Positions 1 through 8,837 are shown, counted from the stretch's first letter. The stretch: 45,637 bases of DNA from Bacteroidales bacterium (GCA_021740905.1 JAIOYV010000054.1:1-45637); one strand, 5' to 3'. A program made the numbers and translations. The notes: generated from the sequence alone by a model not told the origin.

Positions 1-2
1 CC

Positions 3-386
3 ATTTACACCGATCCCGACCTGATCCGACATCTCGTGAATACCCGTGATGGTTTTGAGATGCAATCGGGCAGTATGGTGGGCGAGGCAAGCACGGATGA
101 AATGGGGCACATCATCGACATCATGGGCGAAAAATACAGCCTGAGCAAAGAGGTGAGCCGGGATTTCTTCAATACCTACCTGGCCCATTTGAGCAACAAT
201 GAAAAACCGGGTGACAATGAGAACACCAAAGAGGCGATCAGGATGTTTGAGGAAGACAAGAAAGGGTTTTCCAGGCGGGTAGAGAGCCAGGTGGAATCAC
301 CAAAACCGACCAGCCCCGACCGTGAAAGGCTAAAGAAAAAAGCCAGGGCAAAAGCATTGGCACTGAAACTGCAATTTGAATTTTAA
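3..386 (+). CDS. Hypothetical protein, 5' end outside the window
   Basis: The reading frame is open from position 3 to the stop at 384-386, so the GTG at 36 need not be the start and the gene is probably cut by the window edge. The visible part (about 127 residues) is acidic and hydrophilic in the middle. It ends in a lysine- and arginine-rich stretch (RERLKKKARAKALAL) that could bind nucleic acid or form a helix. No family is recognised. It lies 20 bp upstream of a RecA-like ATPase gene on the same strand and probably belongs to the same accessory element. The block from here to about 2300 is clearly richer in G+C than the DNA after 2670, which fits a separate origin. Confidence 0.6.
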   Translation: MYTDPDLIRHLVNTRDGFEMQSGSMVGEASTDEMGHIIDIMGEKYSLSKEVSRDFFNTYLAHLSNNEKPGDNENTKEAIRMFEEDKKGFSRRVESQVESPKPTSPDRERLKKKARAKALALKLQFEF

Positions 387-406
387 ACCACCTAAAATAT
401 TCCCAC

Positions 407-1966
407 ATGATAAGCATTAAAAATTACTTCGAGCAAGCGAAAGCAATTGATTTTACTAAGCTACCTGATAAGTTCCAGTCCTTTCATTCCACAATGGAAT
501 TGTTAGCTGAAGACTACAACGAGGATAAAGAAATCCAAGAAGCCATTGAAGTGTACCTGAAAGCCCTGAACGCTGAATTGTCCAAGAAGACAAAGGCTGA
601 ACCTAAAAAGGAAAATCCTGCGCCAAAGCCAAAACCTGATAAGAAAAGTAAAAGTGCTATTGGGTTTACTGATCTTAACAAGGCCAAAGCAAAGGCCCAG
701 GAAGATGCAGACCGGATCAAAAAGCCTGTGTATGTGTATGAGGACGAATACAGGAATTTCATTCTTTCAGTGACAAAACTCAAAGACAATAAGCTGCATT
801 TTTATGACACATATAAACCTCAAAAGCCTATTCCTGCAAAGAAAAGCAAGAAGGCAAGCACCAAACCGGCAAAACCTACAACCGGCGATCCTAAATTGGT
901 TGGGCATATTGACCCGATCGTGGCCATTGCAAAACGCTTTTTAGGTTGTGAAGGAAAAGTGCGGACGGTAGGGTATATGTTGAGCTTTTTAGCCCATGTC
1001 GAAAAGCAGATTATTTCAGAAAATATCACGAAAAAGGCTGCGAATTACAGCCTGGTGAAAACCATCGAAAAGGAACTGCAAACCATTATCCGGGCAACCA
1101 TTGATGCCGGACGGGATGAAGTGTTGATTACCACCTTCAGCGATGAAAAGAGGGCAAAGTACCTGGCAGTGGCAAACTCCGAAAAGGTACGTCCATCGGT
1201 GAATGTGATTAAGAGGTTTACCGGTATTGCAGGAAAGAAGGACAAACAGGAAAGTGCCGAACGCTTGCTGAAAACCACTCAAAACCTTATCAAAAAGAAC
1301 CCAAAGGACAAGCACGTTTCCAAGCTTCGGAAAATCAAGACCAGTCTTTCCAATTATGTGGGTGGACAAAATCCAATCCCGGTGGATGATGTATCCCTGG
1401 CCGGGTTGAAAGTGTTGCCGGCCTCTCAACTGGCAAACATGAACTTCAAAGAGCTTGGGGTAACAGGGATTTGGAAAGAAGTCCTGGGGGCTGTGACAGT
1501 GCCTTTTTCCATCATGATGTATGGCCGTCCAGGAAGTGGAAAAAGTACCTTTTCTATCAAGTTTGCCGCTTACCTGGCAAAAAGCCTGAATAAACGGGTT
1601 TTATATGTGGCTGCCGAGGAAGGTTTCAGCGCGACTTTACAGGATAAGTTCAGCCGGATGAATGCCTTTCACAACAATATCGACATTGTGCAGCATATCC
1701 CATCCGACTTATCGAAGTATGCGGTGGTCTTCATTGATTCGGTGAACCACCTGGGGCTTTCGCATGAAGAACTCGAAAACCTGATTACTGTCAACAAAGC
1801 GAAGAACATCTCCTTTGTGTTTGTTTTTCGGGGCACAAAGGACGGTACGTTCCGGGGCGAGGAAACATACGAAAACCTGGTTGATTGCTCCATCAAGATT
1901 GAAGATGGCAAAACTTTGATGATGAAAAACCGCTTTGGCGGGGCAGGCGAAATGAAAATATTCTAA
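407..1966 (+). CDS. RecA/RadA-like P-loop ATPase of an accessory element
   Basis: A 519-residue protein. The N-terminal ~370 residues are lysine-rich and contain a low-complexity linker of KPKPDKK type (about residues 60-90 and 140-160); I do not recognise them. The C-terminal ~150 residues form a RecA-fold ATPase. Walker A is GRPGSGKS at residues 373-380, followed by a helix and strand with RVLYVAAEEGFS, and Walker B is AVVFIDS with D444. This arrangement resembles RadA/DnaB/KaiC-type ATPases used in replication or recombination. The next gene starts 3 bp after the stop, which implies an operon. The role is probably DNA handling for a prophage or integrative element. That is inferred from the fold and from the recombinase remnant downstream; the substrate is unknown. 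Confidence 0.8.
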   Translation: MISIKNYFEQAKAIDFTKLPDKFQSFHSTMELLAEDYNEDKEIQEAIEVYLKALNAELSKKTKAEPKKENPAPKPKPDKKSKSAIGFTDLNKAKAKAQEDADRIKKPVYVYEDEYRNFILSVTKLKDNKLHFYDTYKPQKPIPAKKSKKASTKPAKPTTGDPKLVGHIDPIVAIAKRFLGCEGKVRTVGYMLSFLAHVEKQIISENITKKAANYSLVKTIEKELQTIIRATIDAGRDEVLITTFSDEKRAKYLAVANSEKVRPSVNVIKRFTGIAGKKDKQESAERLLKTTQNLIKKNPKDKHVSKLRKIKTSLSNYVGGQNPIPVDDVSLAGLKVLPASQLANMNFKELGVTGIWKEVLGAVTVPFSIMMYGRPGSGKSTFSIKFAAYLAKSLNKRVLYVAAEEGFSATLQDKFSRMNAFHNNIDIVQHIPSDLSKYAVVFIDSVNHLGLSHEELENLITVNKAKNISFVFVFRGTKDGTFRGEETYENLVDCSIKIEDGKTLMMKNRFGGAGEMKIF

Positions 1967-1969
1967 GAT

Positions 1970-2299
1970 ATGGAAAACAGATGGATGGAAGGTTTGGTCA
2001 ATAGTTGGCCAAGCCTTCTCCGCTCACTTGCGATTGCTTTCATTTTCGTGGTTGGGTTCTACTTTTCCACAAAAATGACTGTCGCAAGCAACAGCGAAGG
2101 TGTAAAAGACAACAAACGAAATATTGAGAAAGTCCAGGTTCAATTGAACGAACATGAGAAAACTGATTTCACCAAATCGGATGTAAGTGATTTGAAAGGG
2201 GAGTTGATCCGTGAACTGACCAATACCCAACAGCAATTACAGATTACAAACTCAAGGCTGGATCAGGTGATCCTTTATTTCAAACAGGAAAAACATTGA
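1970..2299 (+). CDS. Small membrane-anchored coiled-coil protein
   Basis: A 109-residue protein starting 3 bp after the ATPase stop, so almost certainly co-transcribed. One hydrophobic segment lies at about residues 15-33 (LLRSLAIAFIFVVGFYFS). It is followed by a charged, heptad-like region (about 45-105) rich in Q, K, E and L with no cysteine, which suggests a membrane-tethered coiled coil. Small proteins of this shape are common in prophages and integrative elements (spanin-, holin- or conjugation-accessory-like), but nothing in the sequence assigns one of these roles. It is the last intact gene of the accessory block: homology to a tyrosine recombinase begins about 13 bp after its stop. 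Confidence 0.65.
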   Translation: MENRWMEGLVNSWPSLLRSLAIAFIFVVGFYFSTKMTVASNSEGVKDNKRNIEKVQVQLNEHEKTDFTKSDVSDLKGELIRELTNTQQQLQITNSRLDQVILYFKQEKH

Positions 2300-2305
2300 T
2301 TCCAT

Positions 2306-2670
2306 TTGCCGGACAAAAAAGACCGATATACAATTCTTTCGACTAAAACACTTGATACCCTAAGGGACTACTTCAAAGAATGTAAACCCAAAGAATATTT
2401 GTTTGAAGGACAGTTTATGGGGAAATATTCGCCCAGTAGTGTACGTAATATGATTGAACAAAAAGTAGCAAAAACAGGTGTGACAAAACGTGGCTCTGCA
2501 CATACATTTAGGCACACATTTGCGACACACCTGTTGGAATCCGGTGTAGATTTAAGGATCATTCAAAGTTAACTCGGACATTCTTCATTAAAAAAACTAC
2601 CGAGATTTACACCCATATTTCAAATCTGCATCTGGGGTAAATAAAAAATCCGTTGGACAGCCTTGATATT
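2306..2670 (+). pseudogene. Tyrosine recombinase (integrase) C-terminal remnant
   Basis: Translation from about 2312 gives KKDRYTILS, then SAHTFRHTFATHLLESGVD, which are the K and HxxR motifs of the phage-integrase family, and then IIQS. The frame is broken three ways. A TAA at 2570-2572 sits where the family has a Leu codon before LGHSSLK. The A-run at 2591-2596 puts the tyrosine motif TTEIYTH in another frame. A further TAA follows HLG where a Lys is usual. The family C-terminus (GKIKNPLDSLDI) is recognisable up to about 2670. The N-terminal domain and the first catalytic Arg are missing altogether. It is a dead remnant, possibly the relic of the enzyme that brought in the upstream block, or a deletion joint. 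Confidence 0.8.
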
Positions 2671-2672
2671 TA

Positions 2673-3092
2673 TAAAGAAATATTAATTTGGAAAAGAACT
2701 AATTAAGGTTATGAAAACAAGACTACGATACAAAAACTATTTGCAATTTAAAAAATGATATCCTGCACAATATACAAAGACGAAATATATGCAATAGCAT
2801 AGTAAATATTTACAAGCAAAAAAGCGACAAAAAAACTCAAATGAAAGGTTAATATTAACTTGAAAGAAATTTATTTTGTTTCTCTTTCCCTCCGGAAAAA
2901 GGAAATAACCCCGCCCCAATTACACCACATTTGCAAGCCCCCACAAACCAAATGCTTACAAAAGAGTTGTAAGCCAGTTCAGTACTCCAATAAATTATGA
3001 TGGTTCGATTAATAATAATTTTTAATTATCTAGATTCAATAAATAATTTACAGAATTGTGAATATTCTAAATAAGAAAATACAATCGTTTGT
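2673..3092 (+). other. A+T-rich intergenic region with no recognisable gene
   Basis: About 420 bp between the recombinase remnant and the response-regulator promoter. Only short, codon-poor ORFs occur on either strand. No strong hairpin, tRNA or repeat was seen. Composition drops sharply in G+C relative to 1-2300, so the boundary of the accessory block probably lies at or near 2670. Confidence 0.5.
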
Positions 3093-3100
3093 TATTTTTG
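3093..3100 (+). promoter_or_regulatory. Bacteroidota -7 element (TATTTTTG) of the response-regulator gene
   Basis: TATTTTTG matches TAnnTTTG exactly and lies 18 bp before the ATG at 3118. Transcription would then start at about 3106-3108, downstream of the GTG at 3058, which argues that the 20 extra N-terminal residues possible from that GTG are not translated. No good -33 TTG was found at normal spacing. Confidence 0.45.
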
Positions 3101-3117
3101 TACATAAACAAATAGTT

Positions 3118-4464
3118 ATGGTTAAAGGAAAAATACTTGTAATAGATGATGAAGACCAGCTTCGCAAAGCACTTTCGAGAATTATTGAACTCGAAGGTTA
3201 TGAAGTATTTCAAGCTGAAAATGGTACCAAAGGATTAAAACTTTTTGAAAAGGCCAACGATTTTATTCTGGTGATTTGCGATGTAAAACTTCCGGATATT
3301 AGTGGGCTGGATGTTTTAAAAATGATAAAAACAAAAAACAGCACCTGCGAAGTAATTCTTATTACAGCTTACGGTACAATTCACGATGGTGTCTATGCCA
3401 TGAAACAGGGAGCGTTCGACTATATTACCAAAGGCGATGGAGATGAGCAGATTATTGTTACCATCGAAAAAGCAGTTGAAAAGGCCAAATTAAAAAAACG
3501 AATACTTGAACTTGAAAATAAACTGGGAACCCGATACAGTTTTGACAGGATTATAGCCAAATCTTCAATACTCAAAAAAACAATTAGTCTGGCCGAAAAA
3601 GTTGCTCCCACTGATTCAACCGTTTTAATTGAAGGGGAAACAGGAACGGGGAAAGAGCTTTTTGCACAATCAATACACAATGCAAGCACTCGTAAAAACA
3701 AACCCTTTGTAGCCGTAAATTGCAGTGCGTTTCCTAAGGAATTATTGGAATCTGAAATTTTCGGACATAAAAGAGGGGCATTTACAGGGGCAAATCTGGA
3801 TAAAAAGGGATTATTCGAAGAAGCTAATGAAGGAACATTATTCCTGGATGAAATTGGTGAGATGCATTTCGATTTACAAGCTAAATTGCTTCGTGTGCTG
3901 GAAGAACAATCGTTTACTAAAATTGGCGATACTAAACCTACAAAAGTAAACGTAAGGATAATTGCAGCAACAAACCGTGATCTATTAAAAGAAATACAGA
4001 ATGAGAAATTTCGAAATGATTTGTATTACAGAATCTCGGTCTTTAAAATAAGTATCCCATCATTACGAGAAAGAAAAGAAGACATTCCTTATTTGGTAAA
4101 TAGTTTTATTGAATATTACAATGTTAAAATCAACAAAAGGATTTTAAAAATAACTGAGGAATTCCTCGAAAAAGTAAAAACCTATTCTTGGCCTGGTAAT
4201 ACACGCGAACTAAAAAATGTGATTGAAAGAGCAGTAATTTTATCGGAAAATGGTACGATTACTAAGGACCATCTGCCTGTTGAAGTTTTATTCCCCAATA
4301 ACATATCGATTGGCAACAATTTAGATACAATAGAAGAAATAGAGAAAATGCATATTCAAAAAATGCTCCGATTTACGAATGGAAATAAAACCAGGGCAGC
4401 TCAAAAACTTGGAATCGGAGTACCTACTTTATATCGGAAATTGGACCAATATAAAATCAGGTAA
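3118..4464 (+). CDS. Sigma-54-dependent response regulator (NtrC family)
   Basis: A 448-residue transcription activator with three domains. The receiver (about 1-120) has the acidic pair in VIDDED and phospho-acceptor D55 (ICDVKLPDISG). The AAA+ domain (about 145-380) has Walker A GETGTGKE from residue 173, the sigma-54 contact loop GAFTGA at 220-225, Walker B GTLFLDEIGEM and the sensor-like RIIAATNRDL. A Fis-type helix-turn-helix ends the protein (NKTRAAQKLGIGVPTLYRKL). All key residues are present, so it should hydrolyse ATP and open sigma-54 promoters when phosphorylated. Its partner is almost certainly the histidine kinase 282 bp downstream, whose upstream region has a sigma-54-like site. 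The start at 3118 is chosen because the conserved receiver begins there and a -7 element lies just upstream. The longer form from GTG 3058 is less likely. Confidence 0.92.
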   Translation: MVKGKILVIDDEDQLRKALSRIIELEGYEVFQAENGTKGLKLFEKANDFILVICDVKLPDISGLDVLKMIKTKNSTCEVILITAYGTIHDGVYAMKQGAFDYITKGDGDEQIIVTIEKAVEKAKLKKRILELENKLGTRYSFDRIIAKSSILKKTISLAEKVAPTDSTVLIEGETGTGKELFAQSIHNASTRKNKPFVAVNCSAFPKELLESEIFGHKRGAFTGANLDKKGLFEEANEGTLFLDEIGEMHFDLQAKLLRVLEEQSFTKIGDTKPTKVNVRIIAATNRDLLKEIQNEKFRNDLYYRISVFKISIPSLRERKEDIPYLVNSFIEYYNVKINKRILKITEEFLEKVKTYSWPGNTRELKNVIERAVILSENGTITKDHLPVEVLFPNNISIGNNLDTIEEIEKMHIQKMLRFTNGNKTRAAQKLGIGVPTLYRKLDQYKIR

Positions 4465-4600
4465 ACAGTTCTGTTTTAGAAAATTCTATTTCATTATAGA
4501 ATTCCTTTCCTATTTTATTATTTACACACAACGTAAATATCCGGCTGTATATCACAGTTAATTAACGACATAGACATCTTTATACTAATTTCATTTTTTA

Positions 4601-4616
4601 TGGCATGGCTATTGGT
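4601..4616 (+). promoter_or_regulatory. Possible sigma-54 (-24/-12) promoter of the kinase-Trk operon
   Basis: TGGCATGGCTATTGGT resembles the sigma-54 consensus TGGCAC-N5-TTGCT. The -24 GG is perfect, and the -12 dinucleotide reads GG instead of GC at exactly the expected 10-bp gap. It lies 130-146 bp before the kinase start, directly between an NtrC-type regulator and its probable target operon. The mismatch at -12 is in a normally strict position, so this is a suggestion only. The rest of 4465-4725 shows no other clear signal. Confidence 0.35.
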
Positions 4617-4746
4617 TTGTAGTTCATAATTTATCTTAAAATCAAAAAGTGGAACCAAAAATAATATGTGCCAGGTTAAAAAGTAACTTTATCGTGCATT
4701 GTAAAAATTGTATTCGTAATTTGTTATGTATTTTAAAATTACTTCA

Positions 4747-6591
4747 ATGATACGTATTAGTTTAAAAAACAAGCTGTTTATAGGATTTGGCTTTCTGTTC
4801 ATCATGATAATTCTTATATGGATTATAAGCTCATATTTTATTAATGATTTGTCGAATCGCTCGGCTACCATGTTAAAGGAAAATTATCAGTCTGTTGAAT
4901 CTACTAAATTTCTTATCCAATCTATTGATGAAATCAAGAACCAACAAATCAGATTTTTCTTTGGCGATAAAGTTGTGTTTAACGACAGTATAATTAAAAA
5001 CAGTCAAAAAGTATTCGAGGAGCATCTTACTGCAGTACAAAACAACATTACAGAGGAAGGTGAACAATCTATTATTAAGCAATTGATTGAAAGTTATCAA
5101 CAGTATAAATTAACATTCGAAAACAACAAGAACCTTAACAATATTGATTCTACTTTATTTTTTCAGGTACTTATTCCGGAGTACACCATCACGAGAAACC
5201 TTATTTTAATGCTTTGGGATATGAATATGGAAGCCATAAGCAATAAAAATATGCTTCTCAAAAGCTCTGCTAAAAGGGCTTTTGTTATTCTTTCTTTAAT
5301 CGGAATCATATGTTTTTTCCTATCAATTTTTTTCATTTTTCGTTATCCTCAAAATATTGCTCGCCCTATTGGTGAACTTATAAAGGGGATTACCCAAGTT
5401 GCCGACAGAAATTACAGCAAGAGGTTGGAAATTCAATCAAATGATGAACTGGGTGAACTTGCTAAAGCCTTCAATACAATGACTGCTAAGCTCGATGAGT
5501 ATGAACACAGTAATCTATCAGAACTATTGTTTGAAAAAAGGCGGATTGATACCATCATCAATAATATGAAAGACGCTATAATTGGCTTAAACGATAAAAA
5601 CGAAATTATTTTTTCAAATAATTATGCCTGTAAAATTCTTAATGTGAATGAAACTGAGCTTGTTGGAAAATATGCTTCTGATATAGCGTTAAATAACGAA
5701 GTATTTCAGAAAATAATCCACAATGTTATAAATCAGGAGATCACAGAGCAAAAAGATTTTAAACCACTTCGGATTGAAAAAGACTTGAAAGTGCAGTATT
5801 TCACAAGAGAAGTTCTTGATGTTAAAATTAAACGTACCGGAGAAGATGAAGTTGTCAAAGCAGGAATTGTTGTGGTTCTTAAAAACGTAACACAATATCT
5901 GGAACAGGATGAAGCCAAAACCAACTTCATGGCTACTATCTCACACGAGTTAAAGACTCCGATTTCGTCATTACGACTTAATCTAAAACTTCTCGATGAT
6001 AGAAGAGTTGGTTCGCTAAATACAGAACAACAGGAAATAGTGCAGGCACTTAAATCGGAAACAAAAAAAATGCTAACCATAACTACTGAATTACTTGATT
6101 TGGCACAGGTTGAAACAGGTAATATTCAGTTGAATTTTCAGGTAGTAAATTCAACTGACATTTTTGATTACATACGAGAAACATCTGATAATCATGCAAA
6201 ATCTAAAAACATCAAAATTGAATATAAAGTTGAACCGGACTTACCCCCTGTTTTTGTCGATTCTGAAAAAACTGCATGGGTATTAATTAACCTAATTAAC
6301 AATGCCATACAATATTCCGAAAATGAAAGCAAGATAATTTTAACAGCATTAAAGGAAAAAGACAATATTATTTATAAAGTTCAGGACTTTGGAAAAGGTA
6401 TTGAACTGCAATATTTAGAATTAATATTTAAGAAGTTCTTCCGGATTCCAAACTCACATGCAAAAGGAACGGGTTTGGGACTTGCCATATCCAAAGAGTT
6501 TATCACTAAGCAAAGTGGTAAGATTTGGGCAGAAAGCAGCCCTGGAAACGGAAGTTGCTTTTATATCAGCTTACCTGTTTTTAAATTATAA
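4747..6591 (+). CDS. Membrane sensor histidine kinase (HAMP-PAS-HisKA-HATPase)
   Basis: About 614 residues. A first membrane helix (about 8-30) is followed by a periplasmic, probably helical-bundle sensor (about 31-175) and a second helix (about 178-198). Next come HAMP (ARPIGELIKGI onward), a PAS domain (about 265-370), HisKA with SHELKTPISSLR (phospho-His about 400) and HATPase_c with N-box NLINNAIQYSE, G1 DFGKGI and G2 GTGLGLAISK. All catalytic motifs are intact. It is the probable partner of the NtrC-type regulator upstream and heads a run of K+-transport genes. An in-frame ATG at 4726 would add seven residues; 4747 is preferred because the membrane helix then sits near the N-terminus as usual. 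The sensor region is repeated in the following gene. The signal is unknown, but the neighbours suggest ionic or osmotic stress. Confidence 0.9.
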   Translation: MIRISLKNKLFIGFGFLFIMIILIWIISSYFINDLSNRSATMLKENYQSVESTKFLIQSIDEIKNQQIRFFFGDKVVFNDSIIKNSQKVFEEHLTAVQNNITEEGEQSIIKQLIESYQQYKLTFENNKNLNNIDSTLFFQVLIPEYTITRNLILMLWDMNMEAISNKNMLLKSSAKRAFVILSLIGIICFFLSIFFIFRYPQNIARPIGELIKGITQVADRNYSKRLEIQSNDELGELAKAFNTMTAKLDEYEHSNLSELLFEKRRIDTIINNMKDAIIGLNDKNEIIFSNNYACKILNVNETELVGKYASDIALNNEVFQKIIHNVINQEITEQKDFKPLRIEKDLKVQYFTREVLDVKIKRTGEDEVVKAGIVVVLKNVTQYLEQDEAKTNFMATISHELKTPISSLRLNLKLLDDRRVGSLNTEQQEIVQALKSETKKMLTITTELLDLAQVETGNIQLNFQVVNSTDIFDYIRETSDNHAKSKNIKIEYKVEPDLPPVFVDSEKTAWVLINLINNAIQYSENESKIILTALKEKDNIIYKVQDFGKGIELQYLELIFKKFFRIPNSHAKGTGLGLAISKEFITKQSGKIWAESSPGNGSCFYISLPVFKL

Positions 6592-6602
6592 AATCTACTG
6601 CT

Positions 6603-7370
6603 ATGAAAAATATGAAACGAATTAAATCCAAAATGTACGTTGCAATATTTTCTGTATTTATTGTTTCGTTTATTGTATTAATGCTAAATATGGGTGCTAA
6701 CCAGCGTATCGCAAATTATTCACAATCGTTGTTAAAAGACAACTATCCATCGGTAAAGTATTCTTTTACAATGTTGGATATTTTGGATGAATTAAATTCA
6801 AGGTTAATCCACCGAAAGATAAAAGCTGATGAAAGTTTAAGTATTGATACCAGCTTTTCTGAAGACAGTATTCTTTCAGATTTCAAACAGAATCTGCAAA
6901 TGCAGCAAAACAATATTACAGAGACAGGAGAAAAAGAATTGACAGAATCGCTCCTAAAAGCTTTTCAGAAATATGAAAACAGTATTTCAGAAAAAGAATA
7001 TCTGAAAAATATTGAGTCTTACAATGAAAAATTTGAGAGCCTCCGGCAGTATATTTTAAGCATTCACGACCTGAATGTTCAGTTACTTGAAAGCAAAAAT
7101 GAAAATATTAAAAGCTCATCCCTAAGCGTTCAAAAAATTCAGGAAAGAGTGGGTATTGCAGCCCTGACAATATTATGTGTTTTAATGATTACTCTTCCAA
7201 TGATGCTCATCAATCCCATTGATAACCTGGCTGCCCGGATGATGAAATTTTATAAAATCAATTTTAACAAAGAGATTGATATTAAAACGAATCATGAATT
7301 GGAAAAACTGGAAGATATTTTTGAGAAAATAGTATTGGAAACCAAAGTGCGGAAAACGGTTTCAGAATAG
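6603..7370 (+). CDS. Kinase-less sensor protein, paralogue of the upstream kinase's input half
   Basis: A 255-residue protein starting 11 bp after the kinase stop. It has a membrane helix (about 10-31), a periplasmic helical region, a second helix (about 180-200) ending in LINPIDNLAARM, and a HAMP-like stretch that stops without PAS, HisKA or ATPase domains. Matching blocks with the kinase include LLKDNYPSV against MLKENYQSV and QQNNITETGEKEL against VQNNITEEGEQSI. A block near the second helix, HDLNVQLLESKNENIKSSS, corresponds to WDMNMEAISNKNMLLKSSA. It is therefore a duplicated sensor without output. It may heterodimerise with the kinase to tune signalling, or sense a ligand for the adjacent transporter. 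Its short gaps on both sides (11 and 7 bp) and intact frame argue that it is maintained, not decaying. Confidence 0.8.
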   Translation: MKNMKRIKSKMYVAIFSVFIVSFIVLMLNMGANQRIANYSQSLLKDNYPSVKYSFTMLDILDELNSRLIHRKIKADESLSIDTSFSEDSILSDFKQNLQMQQNNITETGEKELTESLLKAFQKYENSISEKEYLKNIESYNEKFESLRQYILSIHDLNVQLLESKNENIKSSSLSVQKIQERVGIAALTILCVLMITLPMMLINPIDNLAARMMKFYKINFNKEIDIKTNHELEKLEDIFEKIVLETKVRKTVSE

Positions 7371-7377
7371 GTTATTT

Positions 7378-8832
7378 ATGTCTGGAATTATCAACTACAC
7401 AATCGCTTTTAAGGTATTAAGCCGAAATTTATTTATCATTACTGTAGCCTTGCTGAGTTGTGTTGCAGTAGCTTTTATTTATTCGGAGCCGTACATGCCA
7501 TTTATATGGTCATCTTTAATTGCCTTATTAATGGCATTAACACTTGTACAATTCACCCGGCATCACAATGAGAATGCTATTCTGGACAAAAAAGCTGCTT
7601 ATTTTTCGGTAGCCCTTTCCTGGGCTGTAATAGGTATAATAGGAAGTTTTCCGTACCTGTTTTCACATACAATTCCTTCATTTAATAATGCATTGTTCGA
7701 ATCGGTTTCCGGTTTTACTACCACCGGGTCATCCATTCTTACCGATATTGAGAGCCTGCCAAAATCCATACTTTTTTGGCGAAGCCTCACCCACTGGATT
7801 GGGGGTATTGGAATTATCGTACTTTTTATTATTGTAATGCCCTCCCTGCAATTAGGTGGTTATAACCTGTTTACCCTCGAATCGTCGTTGCAGGAAAAAA
7901 TAAAACCTAAAATAAAATCGGTGGGGCACCGGCTGTTGCTTATTTACCTTCTTTTAACTTTTGCCGAAGTGGTGTTTTTAATGTTAGGTAAAATGAACTT
8001 GTACGAAAGTGTTTGCCATGCCTTTGGAACTGTTGCAACCGGCGGGTTTTCCCCAAGAAACACAAGTATTGCCGATTATTCGCCCTATATACAATATGTA
8101 ATTATGGTGTTTATGCTTTTGGCAGGAACAAACTTTGTAATTCATTATTACATTTTAAAACAGGATTTTAACAAAGTCAGGTCAAACGAAGAACTTAAAT
8201 TTTATTTATCAGTTATCGTTGTTATTGGATTGATTATTTCTGCTGCATTATATTTTAAAACGGGTAAATCAATTGAATTATCTTTCCGTGAGTCATTTTT
8301 TCAAGTCATATCCATTGTTACCTGTACCGGATTTGCAACCGCCGATTATTTGCAATGGCCGGGTTTTGCCTGGGTAATTATTTTCTTTGCCATGTTCCTT
8401 GGCGGCAGTACCGGCTCCACCGCGGGTGGCATTAAAATGGCAAGGCACCTGGTTCTTTTTAATAATCTAAAGCGGAATATCAGGCAAATAGTATCGCCCC
8501 GTGCAATATTTCCGCTACGTTTAAATGGAAATTCGATTAATGAGGCTACCAATAGTTCAATTTTAACTTTTATAGCCATTTATTTTCTGGTATTTGTGTT
8601 GGGCTCTGTTTTAATGGTACTATTGGGGGTTGATGTTAAAACCGCTTCCAGCTCGGTAGCTACGTGTATGGCAGGAATCGGGCCCGGAATCGGAACGGTT
8701 GGCCCAGCTGGCAACTTTGCACATATCCCTGAAGCTGGTAAAGCGCTTTTAACTTTTTTAATGTTGATTGGACGATTAGAAATTTATACCATTCTAATAT
8801 TATTTACCCCGGCTTTTTGGAAAAATAATTAA
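7378..8832 (+). CDS. trkH: TrkH-family potassium channel/uptake subunit
   Basis: A 484-residue polytopic membrane protein of the Trk/Ktr/HKT superfamily, normal in length for TrkH. Four pore-loop units are visible, each with the selectivity-filter glycine: FESVSGFTTTGSS, HAFGTVATGGFS, FQVISIVTCTGFA and CMAGIGPGIGTVGP. Between loops 3 and 4 is GGSTGSTAGGIKMAR, the conserved gating-loop and basic region. All four filter glycines predict K+ selectivity. It starts 7 bp after the sensor-like gene and ends 5 bp before a second channel subunit, so the operon encodes two different K+-translocating subunits. A regulatory RCK subunit lies two genes downstream. TrkH classically pairs with a two-RCK TrkA, which is absent here. 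Confidence 0.9.
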   Translation: MSGIINYTIAFKVLSRNLFIITVALLSCVAVAFIYSEPYMPFIWSSLIALLMALTLVQFTRHHNENAILDKKAAYFSVALSWAVIGIIGSFPYLFSHTIPSFNNALFESVSGFTTTGSSILTDIESLPKSILFWRSLTHWIGGIGIIVLFIIVMPSLQLGGYNLFTLESSLQEKIKPKIKSVGHRLLLIYLLLTFAEVVFLMLGKMNLYESVCHAFGTVATGGFSPRNTSIADYSPYIQYVIMVFMLLAGTNFVIHYYILKQDFNKVRSNEELKFYLSVIVVIGLIISAALYFKTGKSIELSFRESFFQVISIVTCTGFATADYLQWPGFAWVIIFFAMFLGGSTGSTAGGIKMARHLVLFNNLKRNIRQIVSPRAIFPLRLNGNSINEATNSSILTFIAIYFLVFVLGSVLMVLLGVDVKTASSSVATCMAGIGPGIGTVGPAGNFAHIPEAGKALLTFLMLIGRLEIYTILILFTPAFWKNN

Positions 8833-8837
8833 CAGTT

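Noticed and set aside
2737-2919. 60-codon minus-strand frame in the gap after the integrase remnant
   Set aside because: Low-complexity F/Y/C-rich translation with no promoter or neighbour support.
3058-3117. GTG-initiated N-terminal extension of the response regulator
   Set aside because: The extra 20 residues precede the conserved receiver start and overlap a matching -7 promoter element.
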